From Desarmillaria ectypa (lineage: Eukaryota; Basidiomycota; Agaricomycetes; Agaricales; Physalacriaceae): 64,000 nt of DNA. Numbering within the stretch: position 1 is the first letter of the stretch; the number at the start of each line of letters is the position of its first letter. A program made the position numbers and the translations under genes. Below the pieces are notes generated by a model. The model was given only the letters and a program-made list of their open reading frames with translations. It had not been told where the DNA came from and did no database searches. The stretch spans positions 1,426,001 to 1,490,000 of the forward strand of contig JAUDYN010000006.1 of assembly GCA_030407005.1 (NCBI GenBank), in the 5' to 3' direction. Shown here piece after piece: positions 12,245 to 23,830 of the stretch.

Positions 12245-13189
12245 GAAGGAAGTTAACCAGAGTCCGTACTACACATGCTTGTGCTACGGCACCGAACACT
12301 TTTTGGGCCAAATTGATTCAGCGTAGCCCCCGCGAGGTGCGGCCTCTCAGAACTAGCGTCAAAGGTGTGAATACTAAAGTACAGTAAGTATACTAAAATC
12401 CAGATCTACACTACGGCCTGGATACAGGACGTACATGCACATGCTTATCGTTAAGTCCCAGCGCAAGATCATACAGGAGTAACATGCGAGCCAAAACTTG
12501 AACGCTGTCCCAGCGCTAGAGCATACAGGATGCGACCTCTGGTTCCACTCCCAGCACCGAGGCTTACAGGAGGACCGTCGCACAAAAACCTTGACAAAAG
12601 CGACGAGGGAAGCAGTGGACGTAGGTCGCCAGGCAGAAGCGTCGCAACCCCTATTTCCACTCGGGCAAGACGCCTTGCATGCCATCCATCGAAATAAGTG
12701 CTCTCTGAGCAATTCGCGGCATCGCAAGGCACGCTCAGTGGCTATTCGAATGAAGTGGGAGCCTGGAGACGAGGGAGAATCAGTCTCTTCGGAGTCGTGG
12801 CTGGAGCATCGAACGGGTACCATGTGCTCGAAGAACCGTATGCAATGATAAAAATTTCCAAGCCGACTTTAAACCCAGCCACTCAATAACGCAGGGTGGC
12901 GATTCAATTTCATTTGATGACAACGCAATTGGAGAGTGGCGATGAACTGACAGTGAGCCTGCCCTGACACACGCCGGCCGACTATGTTTTGCCGTTACAT
13001 TTAGATTTCGTCGATGTACGCTGGACAATGTCTTCTTGAAGGGGTTCTGTCCGGAGTATCGATCCCCCTATGTATAGGAGTCACCGATCGCCGGCGCCCT
13101 ACAGATAAAAGACGAAGGCCTTGGAATTTGCACCATCTGTTTAACCGCCCAACTTTTTACAAGCTGACTCCATTCGCTGGCGTATCAAT
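12245..13189. other. Gene-free or unassigned stretch with open but unconvincing ORFs
   Basis: The stretch has ORFs on both strands, the longest 149 codons at 12374-12823 (-). None has recognisable domains, and overlapping frames are equally open. I see no intron signals linking them. It probably holds the 3' end of the RAD51 paralogue transcript and the promoter of the hydrolase gene. Confidence 0.4.
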
Positions 13190-14450
13190 ATGTCCTCTAT
13201 CAAAGTGAAATCGAATTCTGGCAGCTTAACTTACCATTACGCCATTTCGACACCAACATCACCCAATGCTAAATCTATCGACCCAACATTGCCTACTGTT
13301 TTATTTCTCCATCCTGTCTACATTGGCATAGACATATTTCAAAGCGCGTATGCTAATGCTTCAGCCTCGATGCGTTTTAATTCTATTACAGTGCAATTTG
13401 GGGACCGCACTCTCCGGAAGTTTAACCTCGTTGCAATGGATCTGCGGGGCCACGGGGAAACCGGTGGTAGCGCTCCGAAAGGTTATGGACAGGATGACGC
13501 AGCAGCAGATATCGTGAAATTCATGGCAAGTCAACACTATCGTCTGCGAAGTCTTATTGAACTTGCCCCATCAGGAAGCACTCCGGCTGCCACCATGCCA
13601 CATTTTCGCACTTTCGATGGGAACCATAATCGCGCTTCAAGTCGCCATATCCTATCCGGAGAAAGTTCTTTCTTTGTTCCTCATATCTGCATTGGGCCTT
13701 GAAGAGGTATAGTGAAGCTTTACATCTGCTTCCGACGCCCTGATGATGATCATTGGCATAGCCTGCGGATGTCGCTCAGGGTAGGCAAGAAATTGCTGAT
13801 TGCTGGATTGAAGGTTTCAAAGGTTCAACGGTCGATGAAGCAGCGCTCTATGACGCGGTATATGGCGCTCTTCAACTCGGTTTCAATAGTGAACAATCCT
13901 CCATGGTCAGGGCGTCAGTCCATTCACATCTCTTAATCAATCACCCCTAACACGCAAGTTGTTTTTTCAAAGTTTGGTCAAGCGTACGTTACCGCAGGCC
14001 ATGACCAATTGGGGCGCGAAGAAACTCGACGTTTACAACACACTCACCGTCAATTTCTTCACGAAACGCAAGGCTCATTCTCCAGGAAACCTGTCAAAAA
14101 TTGTCGTCCCAGTTAAGTTGGTCCACTGTACCGCAGATATCGCATACCCCTTGGAGCTTTCAGAGGAGTTTCTGAAAAACCTCCAAGATGCTGGGGTAAA
14201 GGCTTCTCTTGACACAATCGAAGGAGCCTGTCATTTTGGTTGCGTTACACATTCAGAACAGTCAGTAGTGTCAGTCTCTTCTTCTAAATGGTCTTCTGAT
14301 TCGCTGCACAGAGTTAATCCCCTTTTTCTTGATTTCGTTTTGGAGTACACGACGGCCCAGATACCTCCGACGCCATTATCTGTGATTTCACCATTTGAGG
14401 CGGGTTTGATTAAAGCCGGCTGGACAAACGATGATTCAGATGATGAATAA
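13190..14450 (+). CDS. Alpha/beta hydrolase fold protein
   Basis: This is a serine hydrolase of the epoxide hydrolase/haloperoxidase-like superfamily; the substrate is unknown. ATG 13190 opens MSSIKVKSNSGSLTYHYAIS. The strand and oxyanion region reads TVLFLHPVYIG, followed by FNLVAMDLRGHGETGG. The nucleophile elbow is FALSMGTIIALQ, so Ser is present but the usual first Gly of GxSxG is Ala. The cap region includes GRQEIADCWIEGFKGS. The acid is probably Asp in HCTADIAYPLE, and the catalytic His lies in GACHFGCVTH. The C-terminus is LIKAGWTNDDSDDE. The reading frame needs six exons. The first two introns (13344-13391 and 13526-13574) join in frame only with GC donors, the second being the textbook gcaagt. 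The later introns are GT-AG: about 13706-13760, 13915-13967 and 14261-14311. The family is certain; the exon model is good. Confidence 0.9.
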
Positions 14451-16301
14451 AACATTACAGTCATGTACAACTTTAACTTTACCTCCTTTCATTGGGAACT
14501 TGTTGGGAACTTTATATGTACTATATGTACTATTGGTAATGTAAAAGATAGAACTCATCGAATGCATGTGAACGTTAACTTGGTCCAAATTGGCTTGGAG
14601 AAGCCCTCTACATTGGGAAAAATGTACGCGTACTTGAATATGCATAGCCAGCAGCTGTGTCTCGTAAGCAAGCCAGTAACACTGCACTTAAATTTAAGTA
14701 TTTTTGTAGAAAAGAACTGTATAAATATTTAATGCTTTTCACTGTATTTAGAAAGTTATACAGAAAATAGTGAAAAAACAGTACTTTTTTAGTATTAAAA
14801 AAACTATGAAAAACTCTGCATATTTTAGATAAAAATGCATTGTCTTTAATCCAGTGAAAGGAACCATTAAATTTATGAGATCTTTTACGTATGTGTAATT
14901 TTAAATGATGTTAATTCCACTCGTAGCCTACCATCAGAACCGCTCCAGCGTTTAGACCTTTCCTTCCTCCGAATCTGAGTGAGCGCTGAAGATTTTAATA
15001 TGTGGCGGTAATCTGGATCTGTTCAATCGATTTCGTGGGACTTGACATAGAACCCATCATTCAGTGCATATCAAAATCTGCCGCGAAGGTAGAATACTAA
15101 TTTTAACATAAACCTTACTAAACTTTAGAGTGTTGCGTACTAGTCCGATCTAGAGGGTGCTCGAAATGCAGCTCCCTCAGATTTTCTTATCTATTTTGGC
15201 AGGTATTCATACAAACGATTTTATAGGCTGTGGTGACTGTTTTTGCCAATTTCATGTTGCAAGTCGTTGAAAGGTACGCTAGTCATTTCCGGAGGTTTCA
15301 GCGACTTCTGACCAGTGTCAAACAATTAAGGGATCAAATGTACAGCGCGGCATTGGCCCTGGCTTACCGGTTAGTAGTCAATCCGAGTCGAGAGCGTGGA
15401 TGCTTCCAGCACAAATAAATCATAAAAGCAACGGGGCTATGGGTAATCGCAAGTATTCAAAGGTGTACGTTTCTTTCACGGTACTGACAAAACTTAGTAG
15501 CCCCTATTTCCTAGACTGGGAAGTGGAAGCCTATCAGGTAATTCTTGATCATAAGGGGAAAAGTTCGGGGTATTTGGGACTCGCTGTTGTCCAATTTTAC
15601 TTGACAGTCTCTTCGTCTCAGGGCTACGGATACTGGGAAGACTGCCTTTTGCCAGAAGCTACGACGAATGTCACGTTCCTTTCGGTACACATTGGAAGTA
15701 GCAATACACCCCAGGGCCCTGTCACCATGGTGGTACAGGTGGCGTCGACAGAAGTTCGCTATTTATGCGATGTTCTCAATGTCAAATTGTTCGTTGTCTC
15801 AAATTCGAACGGCTAGAGAGAAAAACAAGCATCTTCTACTTACTCTGGGTGGCACACCGTGACAGATGGGTTGCGCTACCAAAGAGACGGCCATCCACCC
15901 TGGGAGGAATATACAGTTACAGTCTTTATCTAGGATAAGGAGCTCGTTAGCTAATAAGTAAAGCCAACCTCCTCTTTTTCACCATCTATATTGTTTCTGA
16001 ATAGGACCGATCGTCTAGCAACACCTGATTCCTGACAAGAAGCCGGTGTATCCAGTTCCTCGAGAGAAGTGTTCCACTTTACTTTACTCCACGAAAACGC
16101 AGACCAAATTAGGTGAGACCTGAGTTGTCGAATAGGCTCACCCGGGTATCGGTCATCCCAGTCTCAAGCAAACAGCGGATACTACGGCACATACACTCCA
16201 GGATGTCCGTGTCTGATTACTACTACTGAAAACAATATAATACAACAAACAATTTTCGTAAGATTCGGGTCGCGTCGTGGAGAAGGAAATAGGACGATGC
16301 A
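14451..16301. other. Long intergenic stretch, AT-rich at 14690-14900, one orphan ORF
   Basis: There is no recognisable gene. The first 450 bp are AT-rich. A 138-codon ORF at 15400-15816 (+) has no stop and some alternating hydrophobic segments, but I recognise no family and see no supporting splice signals. I treat it as unproven. The rest is unstructured to my eye. Confidence 0.4.
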
Positions 16302-18839
16302 TCACCAGAACTTGCCAAACACGCTTCCCCTAGGACCAAGTATCATGCCAACCCCTTCCTGGATGGCGACACTAACCGGTCGCATTGGTGCAGAATCAAA
16401 CACATGCGGGCATGGTTGCAACAGTGGAGGGGAACCTAACCGAGGATTCTCCAATTCACGTTCGTATATCGAGGGCTGGCGCGGAGACATCGCGAGTGCC
16501 TCGTACTGGGGGTCGTCAAAGCATTTACGAGCTGCGCGAAGCCGGTGCAATACCTAAGGCGCACTGTCAGATGTTAATCGGCGCTGGGGCATGGACGGTG
16601 TCTACCTGCTCATAAAACTCAATCTCCCCGTCTAGGTGATCCTTGGTAAGGGTAGAAAAGTCTTCATTCTTTTGTGTGTGAAATGTTTCCATTTCCGCCA
16701 TAGTAGTGTTCAGCACAGTTTCGCAGCGCGCAGCCATATCTTCGTCGGCCTGAATATGACATCATTATAGAACATAACTCCAGTCGACGAGATGGCACAT
16801 ACATGAACTTCCTTCGTGCATTCTTGATACCGCGTTAGTGTAGATTTGTGTGTGCTTATAACACCCTGAATATGAAACGTCAGGAATAGAAGAACCACAT
16901 AAAAGGGCAACGAGCACTTCATATATCGACGATGGGTGCGAAACGGCCTTAAGTGACTCGTGTGTGGCTAGCTGTCTCCTGCGTGCCTAGTAACGGTGCC
17001 ACATAAATCAAAACGCGTTAGGGTCTCACTAGATACTCACATGATCATCATAGAGATCTCCAATATTCTGAAGAGCTTCGGATGTTTTCTGCATGGCTTT
17101 AGTAAGCTTAAGGCAATCTGTAGACAGTGATCAAAATAGTGGCGGCGACGCGGCATGAACCCTTACTACTGCACCCCTCACGCCAGCACCACGCGCCATC
17201 TTCGTTCATGAGGCCTGCATCCTTCGCATTATAGTGATTGTCTTCTTCGACGGTGCCCGTGGTAGGCGCTGAAGCGAGGGGCTTAGAAGTTATTAAGGAT
17301 AATAAAGAATATGACAGCAATCGCTCCGCTTTCGACATCTCTAGCAAGCTATGCAATCAGCAACAGCAAAGGAGAAAAATTAAAATCTGACAAACCAATC
17401 CGTGCTTCACGAATACGACCGAATATGTTCCTAAGGCCTTGTACGCCTTTCCCAACAGCTCGCGCGTGTGTTTCAAATCGCTTAACAGCTTCTTCGGCGT
17501 CCTCAAGGTCGAGATTAAATGCGGGATGATATACTTGAGCATAGAATGATGGACCTGCAGAAGGCATCGACAGATGCTGAGGTATTAGCCGTTTCCATTC
17601 CTGTGTCACACGATGAGCATATAGCAAATAATTCTGCAAAAGATTCCGCACAATGTCACTTTCGCATCCTAAAAAGAAGGTCACTACCTCCGCATACCTT
17701 GCCACGGGATGGCGAACCACGCGTCCAATGTACCTCTCAAGGTCCCCGCGACGCGCCTCCACAAAATCCTCACTGAACCTGCCGGCATACTGCTTTTCTG
17801 GAAGCGGTGGTAGCGCGATTCCAGGAAGACGCCTCGCCAGCGCCGTATGAAGAATAACAAACTGTGAATACCTTCTTTGCACTGTTATCCGTGTCGGTGA
17901 CCCTGGCGGCGTATCAGAATCTCTCTGAGAGTGAAACAGGGAGGTCACGTTATACACTGTGAAGGCCCCGGAGAGCGAGGAGGTGCGTTTAGACGGGGAG
18001 TGGACCAGAACGCGAAACGGTGGGAGTTTCTCTTTCCATGCATGCCCAGCATCGACAAAGTGTCGATCAACGTCTCCCTGTCCTATCCTGCTCAGTCGGT
18101 TACTTGACTCTTCAGAATCGTCGTCCCCTTCTTCTGAATCAATGCTAGTCAGCCTATTATGGGAAGAGGCCTCGGTGACAACAGCATCTGCTGCTGTACC
18201 CTTGAGAACCCACTCCTCTGCGCCGCTGGTTACAAAACTGGAAAATCTGTTGAGGCTCTTGCCTCCCAGAAGACTCTGACGGAAGCTTGGGAAGACCCAC
18301 TCTCCTGTACGTTGGGGAATGATGGGCTGATCATTGTCTTGTGAAGTTCTGGGTGATTTTCGAGGAGTGATGGTGCTCGATGAAGCTTCCCTACGGTGGG
18401 ACTGAGACACGTCAAGGTTGGGGGCTGAAGTGAACTCTGATGTAAACTATGATGCTGCAAGGTCAATGTTTGCTCGGAGAACGAAGGGCTACGATGTACG
18501 CACAGTATAATACGACCGAGGCAAGAGACCCATCTCGCCCGATACATCCTTCACTAAGCTCCACCCATCTGCCAGATCTTCTTTGACGACTGCAAGCTCA
18601 TCGCCAGCGTCAACCGAGAGTTCTCTGAACTCAGCCTTTCCTTCAAAGTCATACAGCGCTCGTGCTGGACGATGGATCTCTTCGTTATTTAGTTCATCGT
18701 CGGAAGGAGGAGCAGATCCTAGTTCAAGATGTTCCGTCCATGCAGTTGACGTGTTGACGCCAGCATCGAATTCGGATTGTGGCCGGGAAAGAAAAGAACT
18801 CGTCACAGGAGACTTGGATGCTCTTGGTAGTGTTGCCAT
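16302..18839 (-). CDS. SH3-PX-BAR sorting nexin (SNX9/18/33-like)
   Basis: This is a probable membrane-remodelling protein acting at endocytic sites or endosomes, where PX binds phosphoinositides, BAR senses curvature and SH3 recruits partners. The start is ATG 18839. The SH3 domain is in exon 1 (about residues 60-115): ARALYDFEGKAEF with the ALYDF signature, then DGWSLVKD and GLLPRSYYT. A Ser-rich linker follows. The PX domain lies about 17990-17680 and includes RRYSQFVILH, the Pro-rich PPLPEKQYAGRF and RRGDLERYIGRVVRHP. The BAR region starts at YAHRVTQEWKRLIP and continues in later exons: LLEMSKAERLLSYSLLSLI, NAKDAGLMNEDGAWCWREG, CLKLTKAMQKTSEALQNIG, FSTLTKDHLDGEIEFYEQ and RLRAARKCFDDPQYEALAMS. 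The C-terminal tail ends at 16302. The earliest exons and the 17356/17400 junction are clear; the exons between 16740 and 17040 are less certain. The domain order defines the SNX9 subfamily. Confidence 0.85.
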
Positions 18840-19324
18840 ACAGACGGGGGTGGTCGTCTACACGTTCAGCTAGATCGTTCAGTCCTGTGGGTTGCTGGAA
18901 TGACCCTGTGAAATAAATCTTAACGCTTTACAACCAAATGGCGCGAGAATATGGAGAGGTGAGCAATAATGGTGGTGTACGGATACGAAGCGCGCGCCGG
19001 ATTTGCGGCGATACCCTTATTCGGGAAAGACAGGGGCTCATTATCCCCACATGAAGTATTCGACTGGAATTTTCACCAATGGCGACCAATAATGAGGCAT
19101 CATATCATACACAGATAGACAAACAGAGTGGTATAACAAATCGAAGCTGGGTAAAAGTATTGGTGAAGTGAATGCAAAAAGACACATGAGTGGTCCGTAC
19201 TGGAATTATGGATAGAATGCGAGTGAAACATGCTTATATGCTGTGAACGGGTGCTAATGCAAACGAAAGTTGAACGTACAGGTCGTAACCTTGCGTGAAT
19301 AAAATAATGATAACAATGGAGATT
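18840..19324. other. Intergenic, promoter of the sorting nexin gene
   Basis: This 485-bp stretch lies upstream of the SH3-PX-BAR gene and downstream of the acidic orphan. It is moderately AT-rich (19080-19320). No ORF or repeat worth reporting. Confidence 0.45.
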
Positions 19325-20521
19325 TCATCGACGCTCCCGATCCAGCCTGGTGAGCTCAAGAAGTAGCTCTGTCCGTTTGTACCAGCTCGTCTCCCAAGGA
19401 AGTCTATGCGCGAACGACGCTGGCATAGCGGTCGGGGTTATGTATGTCTTGCATCGACGACCGGCTTTCTTGGTCTTCACCGGGGTAAACTTCGTGGTGG
19501 AGGGTCCTTCGTTTAGATCCACCTCGACGTACTCGCCATCTTCGCCATCGCTCTCCACGAGGGTGACTTCTGAATCGTCGCCACTGCTGCTCCCGCCGAT
19601 TGATATAGTCAAGTCTTCCTCAAGTTCTTCCGGCTCCTCTTCTTCGGCAGCTCGCATAGACCTCGCCTTAACCTCGCCAGCCATATGCATATCAAACATC
19701 CATAATGCTTTTGACATCGTCCACATAGGCATTGTTACAAAGTAGCGGTCCATATGTACGCAGAAAGGGTCGCGTAGGGCAGATATATCACCTCGACGAG
19801 GGTGAATGGACATAGGTGGCAGTGGGACTGGTTGAGGAAGAGATTCATGAATCTGCGACACTCCGTCATAGGCTGCGTCGATCCATTCTTCTTCCCGCAA
19901 TGCCCAGAACCATTTGAGATGGTGAAGGCCGTGTCGGGAGTAGCCATGTTGTTCATAGTCATGTCGGTTAGGCAAGGGAGTAGGGCAGCGCGCGGGGAAG
20001 GGTGATAATGGCGAGGGGAGGCATGAGAATTTTCTTCGGGAGATGGTAGGGGGTGGCAGCAGTGCAGTCGGAAAGGCGAGCTCGGGGGGCTCATTGCACT
20101 CGAGAAGACGGTCCAGCTCAATGTCCGAGTCGGATTCAGAATCAGAGTCGCTATCTTCTGACGACAAAAGGCCAGCATCATCAGCTACAAAATCATCGAG
20201 GGACGACGAAGATTTCGACCGAGGAATGGGTTGTTTGTCGATAGTGGATGATACGCTCATTCTCTTAAGTGCAGCGCACGTCCACTTCAGGCTGTCGAAC
20301 TGCTGACGTGCAATATCGGTTTCTAGCGCAGGTGCATCCTCGGATTCAAGGACTGCAAACTCTTCGCTAGAGTCGACGAAGAAGCCTAGGCGACTCGTGG
20401 GTCGTGATGGGATGTCTTGGCATTCGTCCGTGATGTCAGACTCAAACTCAGAATCTGAGCTGTCAAAGTATGAATGATAAGTCGTCTCTGAGAGTGGGCT
20501 TGGCTGGAATCTCGAAGGCAT
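19325..20521 (-). CDS. Acidic low-complexity orphan protein, 398 aa
   Basis: I do not recognise a family. It is a single uninterrupted ORF from ATG 20521 to 19325. Ser/Asp/Glu-rich stretches flank a more ordered centre. The first is DDAGLLSSEDSDSDSESDSD at about residues 112-131, and another is EEEEPEELEEDL near 290. The ordered centre (about 195-285) is rich in Trp, His and Met, with HHLKWFWALREEEWIDAAYD and MWTMSKALWMFDMHMAGEV. The C-terminus is basic (TKKAGRRCKTY) and ends in ELLLELTRLDRERR. An intronless gene of this length stands out among intron-rich neighbours. Composition suggests an intracellular, perhaps nuclear, protein, but no function can be named. The long ORFs on the opposite strand mirror its low-complexity codons and are not genes. 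Confidence 0.72.
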   Translation of the reverse strand: MPSRFQPSPLSETTYHSYFDSSDSEFESDITDECQDIPSRPTSRLGFFVDSSEEFAVLESEDAPALETDIARQQFDSLKWTCAALKRMSVSSTIDKQPIPRSKSSSSLDDFVADDAGLLSSEDSDSDSESDSDIELDRLLECNEPPELAFPTALLPPPTISRRKFSCLPSPLSPFPARCPTPLPNRHDYEQHGYSRHGLHHLKWFWALREEEWIDAAYDGVSQIHESLPQPVPLPPMSIHPRRGDISALRDPFCVHMDRYFVTMPMWTMSKALWMFDMHMAGEVKARSMRAAEEEEPEELEEDLTISIGGSSSGDDSEVTLVESDGEDGEYVEVDLNEGPSTTKFTPVKTKKAGRRCKTYITPTAMPASFAHRLPWETSWYKRTELLLELTRLDRERR

Positions 20522-20594
20522 TATAAGGGCGTTAGGTTGAAATTAAGTTGAAGCAAAATTGCTCGTTTAGAGACGTCACGATAAGCGGAGAAGT

Positions 20595-20879
20595 TTAGTT
20601 CGTTGATACTAAATGACGAAGTAAGAACGCGCCCAAGAATAGAAGTGACTCATACAGGGCGAACCAACTAATACTTTTCTCGTGTTCCTCTGATACACTG
20701 CAAAAACGGGCTCGTACTCTGCGAAAAAAGTCGCATAAGTCAAAATTGGTTAAAGAGGATGTCTGCGGCACCATAGGCGAGACAACATACCTATTTCCTG
20801 AGAACGGGCTCGTCGTCGGTCTCGACGTTGGAGACGCAGGTGCCAGACGACGGTGTGTCACTTGGAAGAGATGAGACAC
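20595..20879 (-). CDS. Possible small membrane-anchored protein
   Basis: The ORF begins at ATG 20879 (MSHLFQVTHRRLAPASP). It can be read through as 94 codons, or with an intron from about 20792 to 20717 (GTATGT donor, TTTCGCAG acceptor), which gives about 70 residues. The end, WFALYESLLFLGAFLLRHLV, is one hydrophobic segment and could be a tail anchor. There is no family match. It could equally be an untranslated part of a neighbouring transcript. It is kept because the splice signals are good and the hydrophobic tail is in frame either way. Confidence 0.3.
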   Translation of the reverse strand: MSHLFQVTHRRLAPASPTSRPTTSPFSGNRYVVSPMVPQTSSLTNFDLCDFFRRVRARFCSVSEEHEKSISWFALYESLLFLGAFLLRHLVSTN

Positions 20880-21903
20880 CAGGCACCGAAGTACTCGGAG
20901 ACAAAAGTAGGCAACACGTGATGGATGTACCGGAAGACACTGTATATGGTAATGCCGACTGATTGATGCCTATTGCTGCCGTACGACTCTACAGGGTGGC
21001 AAGAGGAAGATCTCAAGCCTACAAGCCCAGTTCGACAAGTACTTTATCGTTCTGTCAATAGTCGAAGACTGCAGCCAGATAGCTTCAGATAGCTTGACTC
21101 TTAGTATCACGTGTAACACCGTCCATTCTGACCCTGCGTGCTAAGCTGCATTTTGATGGCCCCTTGCGGATATTGTCGTATCTCTTCAAGTTAAATCCAG
21201 AAAAGTCATGCATATCACCAAATCAGGAAACTTTGGCATTCATTTTCCGTGATGGCGGGTGTCAAAGAAGAGATCCGGCTGCCACTACAGATTCGGGGGA
21301 AGCACAAACGAATTTGGCCACCAAGTAATTTCGAGAGATGAGCATAACAAAGGCCCTTCGATATCACGTCAAGGCAATACGATCGCACCGCAGATATGTT
21401 CGTTACTTCGTAGTCTCCGCTCTCCTCACGACCTTAGCCGCCTTTCTATACGAGTAGCGCGTCCGAAATTCACTGCGAATAGAATGTGTTAGTCCATAGC
21501 GTTATTTGTGGCTCTGTGTTACGCATGGTCGCGTACCACTACTTAATATGATTTGAAGCTGTTAGTGCGTCGAAGCATGATCTGATCGGTTGCTCACCTT
21601 CTCCTATTCAGACGATACCGTAGATACAGATATTACTAATGTAAATCTTGGTTGTCGACTTTCCTGTGCGGCATCAGGTCCAAATCCGAAAGCCTGACAC
21701 ATATAGCGATCACTATGGTCAACTGTCTGCAATAGAGTCGGCGCAGGCGTCGAAAGACGAATTCTCGGAGAACTTTCTGTATTTCTCTGGTACTTCTACG
21801 TCATATCTGCAGACCAAAAGTACCCTTCAGTTATCCAAGAAGCGACACGAAAATACACAGTTTTTTTTTTCCTGGAAAAATTGGAATAGTAAGCTACTCT
21901 AGC
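20880..21903. other. Gene-free stretch
   Basis: About 1 kb has only short ORFs (at most 84 codons) on the plus strand, without recognisable motifs or splice patterns. It contains a run of T at 21862-21872. I see no gene. Confidence 0.45.
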
Positions 21904-23830
21904 TCAACGCTGCTGCATCGACAAGCCCCCTGCGTCAGGGCTATTCAGAAGAACGAAGGCATCAGCGTCCTGCGTGCGGTACAGAAAGTCGGGTTTCGGT
22001 GCCGTCGTCAACGACTTAGGGATCGGACCATCCGCAAACTCTGTGGCTACTTCCACTACCTGGGACAAGAGAGATTCCTTGTTAAAAGGGATGAAACCGG
22101 GGGACTTGAAGGGAAGAAGTTCAACGGTGTACTTTTGAAAGTTAAAAAACGGCATCAGAAACCGAAAGAAATGACAACTTGACAATTACATACCTCGATA
22201 CTGAACAACTCGTAATCCGAAGCAGCAGGTAGTTGTTTGTGTATATGGAGTTCGCCCTCGAATATTCGCTTGAGAGGGTCGTCAGGAGAATCAGGCGACC
22301 ACCAGATAACCTTTGATACGTCGATAACTGAGGTTTCCGTGCAGTCCTGTAGGCGTTTCTTTACTCCAATTCTCGGTTCTAGGTACGTGATACGACGTCG
22401 CAAAATTAAGTTAATTGCCTTCGGGAGGTCGAGAGCGCGGAAAATCCGTATATCTGTGCTGTGCATGCGCAAACAGCAAGGGGCAACAGATCCTCTGGCA
22501 TATACGAGCTGGGAGGGGGGTCAAATTTTACTGTAAGACGACAATTGCAACAACTAGTCTTACCGGGAGGGGTAAAGAAAGCTATGAACAATTTATGATG
22601 AACTATAACTGAGAATTTGAGCAAGTCTACTCACTGTGCAATGCAGCGTTCCACTGCTCCCATCCAAAAGTTTACCGGTAGAGATCACCGGCGGGAGAGT
22701 ATGCCACCCCGCAGGATCAGAGTCAGGTCCTGCAAGCGGAAGACTGTTTTCATACGCCATCTGGCGTAGAAGAGACATTGGTTCAGGAGTGACCCTAGGG
22801 GTGTACAGCACAGGAACTTGTAACCTACGAGATTCTCTGTATTAGCAACAGGCTAGTAAATACGGATCCAAACGACTGCTCACTTGCTATTAGCTTGTAA
22901 TTTGCCTCTATTAACACGAAAAATTAGTTGATATCGGACGCTGCCATTACAATTGGCTTCTCGGAATGAGTCAGGTAGACGTATGAGGGTCGCAGTGGAT
23001 GCGTTTCCGACATGGTGAGACAAACCCGTCGGAAATGGGAGATCAAAAGGCCAAGAATAGTCCCCCAAAAGTCTTCCAGAGAACTTGGTACTTGAACTAA
23101 ACGGCGAACCTTCTGGGTTACCCCAGTCCTTGGACCATATAGTGATGAGTTCATTGAGAAAGGTGTATGCAGAGATATCATTACAGTATTCGCCTGTAAT
23201 AATTTGGCCTCTGATCTAAAAATGGGCATGTCAGTAGACGCTCACAGCGGTAAATGACACGGCCATTTACCGTAAGGGTGATGTCTTTGAGTTGCGTAGG
23301 TTCTATGAGATGAAGATTAAACATCCCCGAAACGTGATTACTGGCAAAGTAATGCGGGGCATCTGTGTGTGATCTCGCATTACTTTTCAGCCTCACAACG
23401 GCCCATGGTTTGCCTTTACTAGTAGGCATACAGAATTGATGGACTGTATCACGATGGTGTTCAAATGCAGATCGGGAAGGCGTCTCTGGTTCATGAAATA
23501 CAGTCGAGTATGTCGGTAACTCAGCGGTTTGAGTCGAAAAAGGGCTCGTGATAGAGTATGTGGGTAAAAAGGTCGAAACGGTCGCAATAGACGAGTCGCT
23601 CAAACGACGCGAGTCACTGAATGTATAGCCTGTGCTAACTGTGCTGTCGATCGATGTCCAAGTACTGGAGTTGGGTGCAGAGTCGGTCTCCGTAGCCTCC
23701 GTTGGTTGATAAGTATACTACATTTCAATGATTATCTCCAATAAATTAATTTCCAGACAAAGAACAGCGCACCTTCACATCGCTTCTCGGGATCACATAT
23801 TCGTCAAGCACTGGAGGAGTCGAGTTCGAA
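21904..23830 (-). CDS. Arrestin-like protein, start exon not located
   Basis: Arrestin-fold adaptors link receptors or transporters to ubiquitin ligases and endocytosis. The exons read, in order: VLDEYVIPRSDVK (ending at a donor near 23772); YTYQPTEATETDSAP into SIATVSTFLPTYSI; KPWAVVRLKSNARS with SNHVSGMFNLHLIEP, typical of the arrestin N-lobe; a 22924-23229 exon with SGRLLGDYSWPFDLPFP; VPVLYTPRVTPEPMSLLRQM; VKFDPPPSSYMPEDLLPLAV; DLPKAINLILRRRITYLEPR; and a terminal exon with YTVELLPFKSPGFIPF, ending at 21904. The order of beta-rich segments and the PxY-type motifs fit agaricomycete arrestin-like proteins. Near 22470 the frame jumps by one base without a plausible intron, so a sequencing error or a real frameshift is possible there. 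The first exon upstream of 23830 could not be placed. A 99-codon hydrophobic ORF at 23854-24153 does not join in frame. Confidence 0.7.

Noticed and set aside
12374..12823. 149-codon minus-strand ORF
   Set aside because: No motif, overlapped by equally open frames on the other strand, and no splice or promoter support.
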